Of a DNA stretch of 64,000 nt, positions 58,759 to 64,000 are shown one piece after another. Positions within the stretch are counted from its first letter, which is position 1; every line of letters starts with the position of its first letter. Source of the DNA: Bradyrhizobium sp. DOA9 (lineage in GTDB: Bacteria > Pseudomonadota > Alphaproteobacteria > Rhizobiales > Xanthobacteraceae); the NCBI RefSeq assembly GCF_000617845.2, contig NZ_DF820425.1, positions 4,453,725 through 4,517,724 on the forward strand, in the 5' to 3' direction. The position numbers were made by a program, and so were the translations under genes. Below the pieces are notes generated by a model. The model made no database searches. It worked only from the letters and a program-made list of their open reading frames with translations, and was not told where the DNA came from.

Positions 58759-60381
58759 ATGATCCGCCTCGACAACGTCAGCAAGCAAGCCGGCCACCAG
58801 ATCCTGTTCATCGAAGCCTCCGCGGCCCTCAACAAGGGCGAGAAGATCGGCCTCGTGGGGCCGAACGGCGCCGGCAAGACCACATTGTTCCGGATGATCG
58901 CCGGCGAGGAACTGCCCGACGAGGGGCAGGTCTCGACCGATCGCGGCATTACCATCGGTTACTTCAACCAGGACGTCGGCGAAATGTCCGGCCACAGCGC
59001 GGTGGCCGAGGTCATGAATGGCGCGGGGCCCGTCAGCGAGGTCGCGGCCGAGCTGCGCGAGCTCGAGGCCGCAATGGCCGATCCTGAAAGGGCCGACCAG
59101 ATGGACGAGATCATCGCGCGCTACGGCGAGGTGCAGCACCGGTTCGAGGAGCTCGACGGCTACGCGCTCGACGGCCGGGCGCGCGAGGCGCTCTCCGGGC
59201 TCGGCTTCAGCCAGGAGATGATGGACGGGGACGTCGGAAAACTCTCCGGCGGCTGGAAGATGCGCGTGGCGCTGGCGCGCATTCTCCTGATGCGTCCCGA
59301 TGTCATGCTGCTCGACGAGCCGAGCAACCATCTCGACCTCGAAAGCCTGATCTGGCTGGAGAAATTCCTGCACGATTACGAAGGCACGCTCTTGATGACC
59401 TCGCACGACCGGGAGTTCATCAACCGCGTGATCTCCAAGGTGATCGAGATCGATAGCGGCTCGCTCACTACCTACACCGGCGATTACGAGTTCTACGAGC
59501 AGCAGCGCGCGCAGAACGAGAAGCAGCAGCAGGCGCAGTTCGAGCGCCAGCAGGCCATGCTGGCCAAGGAGATCAAGTTCATCGAGCGCTTCAAGGCGCG
59601 CGCCTCGCACGCCGCCCAGGTGCAGAGCCGGGTCAAGAAGCTCGACAAGATCGAGCGGGTCGAGCCGCCGCGCCGCCGCCAGAGCGTCGCCTTCGATTTC
59701 CCGCCGGCGCCGCGCTCGGGCGAGGACGTCGTGGCGCTCAAGAACGTGCACAAGGGCTATGGCTCAAAGCGCATCTATGACGGGCTCGACTTCATGATCC
59801 GCCGCAGGGAGCGCTGGTGCGTGATGGGCGTGAACGGCGCCGGCAAGTCGACGCTGCTCAAGCTGGTCGCCGGCGCGAGCGAGCCGGACGAGGGCACGGT
59901 GGCGCTCGGCGGCAGCGTCAAGATGGGCTATTTCGCCCAGCACGCGATGGATTTGCTCGACGGCGAGCGCACCGTGTTCCAATCGCTGGAGGACGCGTTT
60001 CCGACCGCGGGGCAGGGCTCCTTGCGCGCGCTCGCCGGCTGCTTCGGCTTCTCCGGCGACGACGTCGAGAAGCGCTGCCGGGTGCTCTCGGGCGGCGAGA
60101 AGGCGCGCCTGGTGATGGCGAAAATGCTGTTCGATCCGCCGAACTTCCTGGTGCTGGACGAGCCGACCAACCATCTCGATCTCGCCACCAAGGAGATGCT
60201 GATCACCGCGCTGTCGGATTTCGAGGGCACCATGCTGTTCGTCTCGCACGACCGGCACTTCCTGGCGACGCTGTCGAACCGGGTGCTGGAGCTGACACCG
60301 GAAGGCATTCATCAGTTCGGCGGCGGCTACACGGAATATGTCGCGCGCACCGGGCAGGAGGCGCCGGGGTTGCGGAGCTAG
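58759..60381 (+). CDS. ABC-F family ATPase (translation factor, YbiT-like)
   Basis: The 540-residue protein is a soluble twin-ATPase. Domain 1 has Walker A GLVGPNGAGKTTLFRM, signature KLSGGWKMRVALARIL and Walker B VMLLDEPSNHLDLES; domain 2 has GVNGAGKSTLLKLVAG, VLSGGEKARLVMAKML and LVLDEPTNHLDLATK. The long linker with ERFKARASHAAQVQSRVKKL is the ABC-F interdomain arm that enters the ribosomal E site. There are no membrane helices. It acts on translation or ribosome rescue. Length is typical of the YbiT/EttA class. Start at ATG 58759. Confidence 0.95.
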   Translation: MIRLDNVSKQAGHQILFIEASAALNKGEKIGLVGPNGAGKTTLFRMIAGEELPDEGQVSTDRGITIGYFNQDVGEMSGHSAVAEVMNGAGPVSEVAAELRELEAAMADPERADQMDEIIARYGEVQHRFEELDGYALDGRAREALSGLGFSQEMMDGDVGKLSGGWKMRVALARILLMRPDVMLLDEPSNHLDLESLIWLEKFLHDYEGTLLMTSHDREFINRVISKVIEIDSGSLTTYTGDYEFYEQQRAQNEKQQQAQFERQQAMLAKEIKFIERFKARASHAAQVQSRVKKLDKIERVEPPRRRQSVAFDFPPAPRSGEDVVALKNVHKGYGSKRIYDGLDFMIRRRERWCVMGVNGAGKSTLLKLVAGASEPDEGTVALGGSVKMGYFAQHAMDLLDGERTVFQSLEDAFPTAGQGSLRALAGCFGFSGDDVEKRCRVLSGGEKARLVMAKMLFDPPNFLVLDEPTNHLDLATKEMLITALSDFEGTMLFVSHDRHFLATLSNRVLELTPEGIHQFGGGYTEYVARTGQEAPGLRS

Positions 60382-60417
60382 TGAGAGCACCGCGGACCTT
60401 GCAAGGACGCGGCTCTC

Positions 60418-60509
60418 GTAGGGTGGGCAAAGGCGCAACTCGCGCCGTGCCCACCATCTTGTTCTGATCTGCGGCAGATCGTGGGCACGCTTCGCTTTGC
60501 CCACCCTAC
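60418..60509. repeat. Intergenic palindromic repeat, family D
   Basis: GTAGGGTGGGCAAAG and its exact complement CTTTGCCCACCCTAC are 15-bp arms at the two ends of a 92-bp element, and inside lie GCCGTGCCCACC and GTGGGCACGC arms. It is located after the ABC-F gene, before the convergent asparaginase gene. A separate hairpin (GAGAGC...GCTCTC) at about 60383-60417 sits just before it. Confidence 0.85.
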
Positions 60510-60631
60510 GAAATCGACCGCGCAGCCGGCATTTCGCGTGATCGCTTACCGTAACATCTCGCGCAGCACCTCGTCATGGACGCCGTGCTGCCTGTGATGA
60601 CCGCTGCTTCAAGCAGGAATAGCCGACGCCT

Positions 60632-61732
60632 CTAATAGGCGAAGAACATCCGCTGAATGTCCTTGGTGTCGGTCGTCTTGGTCAACGCCAGCATCAGCAA
60701 AATGCGCGCCTTCTGGGGATTGAGCGTGTCCGAGACGACGAAGTCGTGCTCATCGTCCTTGGCTTCGCCATTGCGCGCGACGATGCCGTTGCCGACACGG
60801 CTGCTGCGAAGGATCACCACGCCCTTCTTGCGGGCATCGTCGAGCGCCGGCTCGACCGCCGGGCGGGCCAGGCTGCCGTCACCCACGCCGGCGTGCACGA
60901 TCCCCTTGGCGCCCGCGGCGACAAAAGCGTCGATCGCGACCCGGTTCATGTTGGCGTAGCCGTAGACGATGTCGACCTGCGGCAGCACATCGAGGTTGGA
61001 CACGTCGAATTCGGAATCCGCGGTGTGCCGGCGGGTCGATTGTCGATAGAAATACGGCTTGTTGCCCTGCATGTAGCCGAGAAAGCCGAGCTCGGGCGTG
61101 CGAAAGGTGTCTGCCGTGGACGTATTGTTCTTGGTGACGTCGCGCGCGGCGTTGATCTGATCGTTGAGGGCAACGAGCACGCCCTTGCCGACGGCCTCTT
61201 CACTGCCTGCGAGGATCACCGCATTGAACAGGTTGATCGGACCGTCCGCGCTGATCGCGGTCGATGGCCGCATCGCACCGACGACGACCACAGGCTTCTT
61301 GCTCTTGACGACCAGATTCAGGAAATAGCTGGTTTCCTCGATCGTATCGGTCCCATGCGTGATCACGATCCCGTCCACGTCGTCCTGCGCGAGGAGCGTA
61401 TTGACGCGCTTGGCGAGCTTCAGCCAGTAATCATTGTTCATATTCTCGCTGGCGATCTGGAAGACCTGCTCGCCCTTGACGTTGGCCACCGTTTTCAACT
61501 CGGGGACGGCGTTCAGGAGGGTCTCGATGCCTACCGTGGCTGCGGTATAGCCGACGACGGTGGTGCTGCTCGCCCCGCTGCCGGCGATCGTGCCGCCGGT
61601 TGCGAGAACCATGACGTTGGGCAGGCCGGGGCCTCTTGCGTTGGCCACGTCAATCGTCATGAGCAGCGCAAAGAGCACGCTAACTATCGCCATCATGTGA
61701 TCACGCACGCGGAACTGCAACATCTCGCCCAT
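60632..61732 (-). CDS. ansB: Periplasmic type II L-asparaginase
   Basis: The 366-residue protein converts asparagine to aspartate and ammonia. It carries a signal peptide (MMAIVSVLFALLMTIDVANA, inside a slightly longer N-terminus) and both catalytic segments: LATGGTIAGSGAS with the first Thr, and GIVITHGTDTIEETSYFLNL with the second Thr and the Asp. Length matches the periplasmic type II enzyme. The start may be 61732 or the ATG at 61723 or the MMAIV at about 61696; all give an export signal. It is convergent with the ABC-F gene across a repeat. Confidence 0.93.
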   Translation of the reverse strand: MGEMLQFRVRDHMMAIVSVLFALLMTIDVANARGPGLPNVMVLATGGTIAGSGASSTTVVGYTAATVGIETLLNAVPELKTVANVKGEQVFQIASENMNNDYWLKLAKRVNTLLAQDDVDGIVITHGTDTIEETSYFLNLVVKSKKPVVVVGAMRPSTAISADGPINLFNAVILAGSEEAVGKGVLVALNDQINAARDVTKNNTSTADTFRTPELGFLGYMQGNKPYFYRQSTRRHTADSEFDVSNLDVLPQVDIVYGYANMNRVAIDAFVAAGAKGIVHAGVGDGSLARPAVEPALDDARKKGVVILRSSRVGNGIVARNGEAKDDEHDFVVSDTLNPQKARILLMLALTKTTDTKDIQRMFFAY

Positions 61733-62072
61733 CCTTTGCTGGAAGCCTCGTTGATGCGCCCCGGTTCGCTCAGCGCTGCATCATCCGTCAGCCGCGGCGT
61801 TCTGTCCAGGGTCGCGGCGCGTTTGCTTTACGCGTTCGGCGCGTGTCGGAAACTCGCGGCGGGGAGGCACAAAAAGCAAATGGCCGGGACGTCTAAAGTG
61901 CGATGCGACTAGGATGAATCGACATCGCGCTTTAGCGTATTTTTTGAGCATGATCTTTTCGGAAAACCGCTTCGCACTTTTCCGGATCATGCGCTAGCGC
62001 TCGACGCGCTTCCGGCCACGACGCATTTCGTTTGTGATGGCTTGCTGAAGAAGCCGGGAACGGACCGTGCGC
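61733..62072. other. 340-bp gap between the asparaginase and PsiF genes
   Basis: No gene is seen. It contains a hairpin repeat at 61948-61992 and, just before it, a near-palindrome (TAAAGTGCGATG with CATCGCGCTTTA at about 61893-61933). The rest is unremarkable and likely carries the promoter for asparaginase and the 3' end of the PsiF transcript. Confidence 0.5.
61948..61992. repeat. Intergenic palindromic repeat, family E
   Basis: GCATGATC...GGAAAA and TTTTCCGGATCATGC are near-perfect arms (four extra bases in the left arm) around a CCGCTTCGCAC centre. The sequence has the form of hairpin elements common between genes in Bradyrhizobium-type genomes. Only one copy is present here. Confidence 0.75.
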
Positions 62073-62321
62073 TTACGCGCTGGTCTCGCACTTCTTCATG
62101 AAGCTGTTCTTGGCGGCGCCGGCGAGCGGCTTGCCGTCGGCGCTGACGGCCTTGGGCGTGCAGGCATCCGCCTTGCACTTCTTCAGGAACGAGGTCTTGG
62201 CAGCGCCGGCCAGCGGCTTGCCGTCCTTGCCGACCGCCTTGCTCTCGCAAGTTTCTTGCGCGAAGGCCGAGCCCGCCGCAAAGGTGGCAACGATCGCCGC
62301 CACGAAAATCCGTTTCATCAT
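62073..62321 (-). CDS. PsiF repeat-family exported protein
   Basis: The 82-residue protein has a signal peptide (MMKRIFVAAIVATFAAGSAF, cleaved near AFA-QE) and two tandem PsiF-type repeats. Each reads K-A-V-x-x-D-G-K-P-L-A-G-A-A-K-x-S-F followed by L/M-K-K-C, with one Cys pair per repeat unit (CESKAVGKDGKPLAGAAK and CTPKAVSADGKPLAGAAK). PsiF-family proteins were first noted as phosphate-starvation induced; the role is unknown. Start at 62321 with GGGAGA upstream. The gene is a neat example of intragenic duplication. Confidence 0.9.
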   Translation of the reverse strand: MMKRIFVAAIVATFAAGSAFAQETCESKAVGKDGKPLAGAAKTSFLKKCKADACTPKAVSADGKPLAGAAKNSFMKKCETSA

Positions 62322-62512
62322 GGGTGTCTCCCTAACAAAAAATGGCGGGGCGGATTGGAGCCGGGAATCATGGCGCAATCAAGCAGGATGAGCACCGGCC
62401 GCCCGGTCGCCCCGCCGATTTTTTCGCGCGCGATCCTCTCTGTTGCACCGCTCGCTGACCCGGCTGCGCGATCCTGATAGCCTCGCACGGCCGAAACCGA
62501 GGGAGTATCGTG

Positions 62513-62968
62513 ATGGATGCCGCGATCGCGAAAGACCAGGAAACCGCCGACGGGCACTCGCACCTGGTTCGACCCCAAGACATGGAATGGCAGACAACGC
62601 GCTTTCCGGGCTGCGAGGCCAAGACGCTGCTGTTCGATCGCCGGTCGGGGCTGATGACCGCCTTGATGCGCTTTGCGCCGGGATCGGTGCTGCCCGATCA
62701 CGAGCATGTCGGCATCGAGCAGAGCTGGGTCATCGAAGGCGCGCTCGTGGACAAGGAGGGCCCGGCCAAGGGCATTGCCTGCAAGGCCGGCGAATTCATC
62801 TGGCGCGAGGCAGGCAGCCGGCACGCCGCCTGGTGTCCAGACGGCGCGTTGATCCTGGCGATCTTCCAGGTGCCGAACAAGTTCTTCGAGGCCGACGGCC
62901 GCGTGGTCGATGCCGCCGGCCAGGACTGGGACGAGACCTGGGGGCATACCGCGGCGCAGCGCGCCTGA
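62513..62968 (+). CDS. Cupin-domain protein (ChrR-like)
   Basis: The 151-residue protein contains a single cupin barrel: FAPGSVLPDHEHVGIEQSWV with H-E-H and a Glu, and a late SRHAAWCPDGALIL with the other His. These give a typical 3-His/1-Glu metal site, as in ChrR-type anti-sigma and dioxygenase-like cupins. The N-terminal residues (LVRPQDMEWQTTRFPGCEAK) match the ChrR cupin group. No signal peptide. Start at ATG 62513 with GGGAG 7 bases upstream; GTG 62510 is an alternative. It is convergent with the esterase gene, with 6 bp between stops. Confidence 0.85.
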   Translation: MDAAIAKDQETADGHSHLVRPQDMEWQTTRFPGCEAKTLLFDRRSGLMTALMRFAPGSVLPDHEHVGIEQSWVIEGALVDKEGPAKGIACKAGEFIWREAGSRHAAWCPDGALILAIFQVPNKFFEADGRVVDAAGQDWDETWGHTAAQRA

Positions 62969-62974
62969 CCGCCT

Positions 62975-63937
62975 TCACACGCCGCGCATGAGCAGCGCCT
63001 TGAAGTCGGCGCGCGCGCGCTGCGCCTCAGTGCGCGCCACCTCGGAGGCGTCGCCCATGCCGAAATAGCCGTGGATCAGGCCGGGGCCCTCATGATGCTT
63101 GACGCGGACGCCGGCCGCCTCCAGCGCCCGCGCATAGGCCGCGCCTTCGTCGCGCAGGGGATCGAACCAGGCGGTGGTCACGACCGCGGGTGCAACGCCC
63201 GCCAGCGATGCGGCCCGCAGCGGCGAGACGCGCCAATCGCTGGCGTGCGCGGGATCGGCGAGATAGTGGCCGCAGAACCATTCCATCGTCGCGCGCGTGA
63301 GGAAGTAGCCCTCGGCGTTCTCGCTGCGCGAGGGATAGCGCGCGTTCTCGCGCGCATCGGCATAAGCGCCGACGACGTCGGTGACGGGATAGACCAGGAG
63401 TTGCGCGGCGAGCTTGATGCCGGCCTCCCGGCAGGCGATCGCGCTCGTCGCTGCGAGATTGCCGCCGGCGCTGTCGCCGGCAACGCCGAAGCGCTTTGCG
63501 TCGCCGCCGAATTCCGCGACGCGGCCAAACACGTCGCTCACCGCGGCGAAGGCATCCTCGAAGGCGCCGGGAAAGCGCGTCTCGGGCGGCTGGCGATAGT
63601 CGACGGAGACGACGACCGCGCCGGTCTCGATCGCAAGGTTGCGCGCCTGCCGGTCGTGGGTTTCGAGATCGCCAGCAACCCAGCCGCCGCCATGGAAGAA
63701 CACCACCGTCGGTGCCGGCGTGGCGCCGACCCGATAGACCCGTGCCGGAAGTGGACCGGCGCCGCCCTTCACCTGGATATCCTCGACGCGATCGACGGGC
63801 GGCGGCGGAATGGCGGCGCGCGAGGCAGCCAGTGCGCGCAAGGAATCGCGGGCGCTCTGTGGCGTCATGACCGTGGGATCGCGCATCGGCATGAGCGGAA
63901 TGATCTGGGCGATGACGGGATCGAGCGGTGCGGCCAT
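62975..63937 (-). CDS. HSL-family alpha/beta-hydrolase esterase
   Basis: The 320-residue protein has the hormone-sensitive lipase signatures: oxyanion motif FFHGGGWVAGD, nucleophile VAGDSAGGNLAATSA with Ser, the Asp in AWFDPLRDEGAAYA, and the late His in GLIHGYFGM. It would cleave short-chain esters in the cytosol. Length is normal. The start at 63937 gives the family N-terminus. It ends 6 bp from the convergent cupin gene. The remaining 63 bases to the window edge hold no gene. Confidence 0.92.
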   Translation of the reverse strand: MAAPLDPVIAQIIPLMPMRDPTVMTPQSARDSLRALAASRAAIPPPPVDRVEDIQVKGGAGPLPARVYRVGATPAPTVVFFHGGGWVAGDLETHDRQARNLAIETGAVVVSVDYRQPPETRFPGAFEDAFAAVSDVFGRVAEFGGDAKRFGVAGDSAGGNLAATSAIACREAGIKLAAQLLVYPVTDVVGAYADARENARYPSRSENAEGYFLTRATMEWFCGHYLADPAHASDWRVSPLRAASLAGVAPAVVTTAWFDPLRDEGAAYARALEAAGVRVKHHEGPGLIHGYFGMGDASEVARTEAQRARADFKALLMRGV

Positions 63938-64000
63938 GGACTTTCCTCACAGGGTTCTTGGTCTTGCTTGGTCAATAGCATAGGTTTTGCGCGCCGCATC

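Noticed and set aside
1..64000. CRISPR array, rRNA, tRNA or prophage
   Set aside because: No regularly spaced direct repeats, no conserved RNA genes and no phage structural or integrase genes were seen on either strand.

Overview
This window is a chromosomal segment of a GC-rich alphaproteobacterium, most likely a Bradyrhizobium or close relative. The reasons are strong GC3 bias in every confident gene, a eukaryotic-type glutamine synthetase II gene (glnII) behind a sigma-54 promoter and beside a DUF2735 gene, a fused malic enzyme/phosphotransacetylase-like protein, and several families of intergenic palindromic repeats of the kind scattered through these genomes. No rRNA, tRNA, CRISPR array or prophage was seen.

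Layout. 0-5 kb: the 3' end of an unknown gene, a GNAT acetyltransferase, a degenerate isochorismatase-fold protein, a class III aminotransferase and RNase D. 5-9 kb: a minus-strand operon of a GpdQ-like phosphodiesterase, two ABC permeases and a solute-binding protein, with no ATPase gene. 9-17 kb: selO and aspS (divergent), a large anchored periplasmic protein and maeB. 17.5-18.8 kb: an IS4-family insertion sequence with terminal inverted repeats and an 11-bp target duplication, sitting inside a palindromic repeat. 19-28 kb: DoxX, a DHFR-fold protein, polysaccharide deacetylase, glutathione peroxidase, an L,D-transpeptidase, CreA, several small exported proteins, and a divergent MocR regulator / FMN-binding pair. 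28-33 kb: an M20 hydrolase, then the kynB-kynA-kynU operon turning tryptophan into anthranilate, a thioesterase and a GNAT protein. 34-40 kb: a DUF2161 protein, an SDR, an SGNH hydrolase, a protein phosphatase, an MliC-like protein, DUF2735 and glnII. 40-43 kb: two paralogous GrlR-like two-domain proteins flanking a Sel1-repeat protein. 43-47 kb: an AraC regulator divergent from two alpha/beta hydrolases, followed by a frameshifted DUF302 gene and an NTF2-like protein. 47-52 kb: a TRAP transporter (dctP-dctQ-dctM order) followed by an amidase and a tiny membrane protein, apparently co-transcribed. 58-64 kb: DUF3750, an ABC-F ATPase, a periplasmic asparaginase, PsiF, a cupin and an HSL-family esterase.

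The part most likely to be a new system is 52.5-57.6 kb. It holds a TIR-like domain joined to a GNAT-like acetyltransferase domain on the plus strand. Converging on it is a tight two-gene unit of a gluzincin metallopeptidase and a metallo-beta-lactamase-fold hydrolase with a Lys/Ala-rich tail. The TIR-like gene has lower GC and a different codon texture from its neighbours and is preceded by about 470 bp with no convincing gene. This composition fits an acquired conflict or stress-response cassette, but that function is inference from domain content only.
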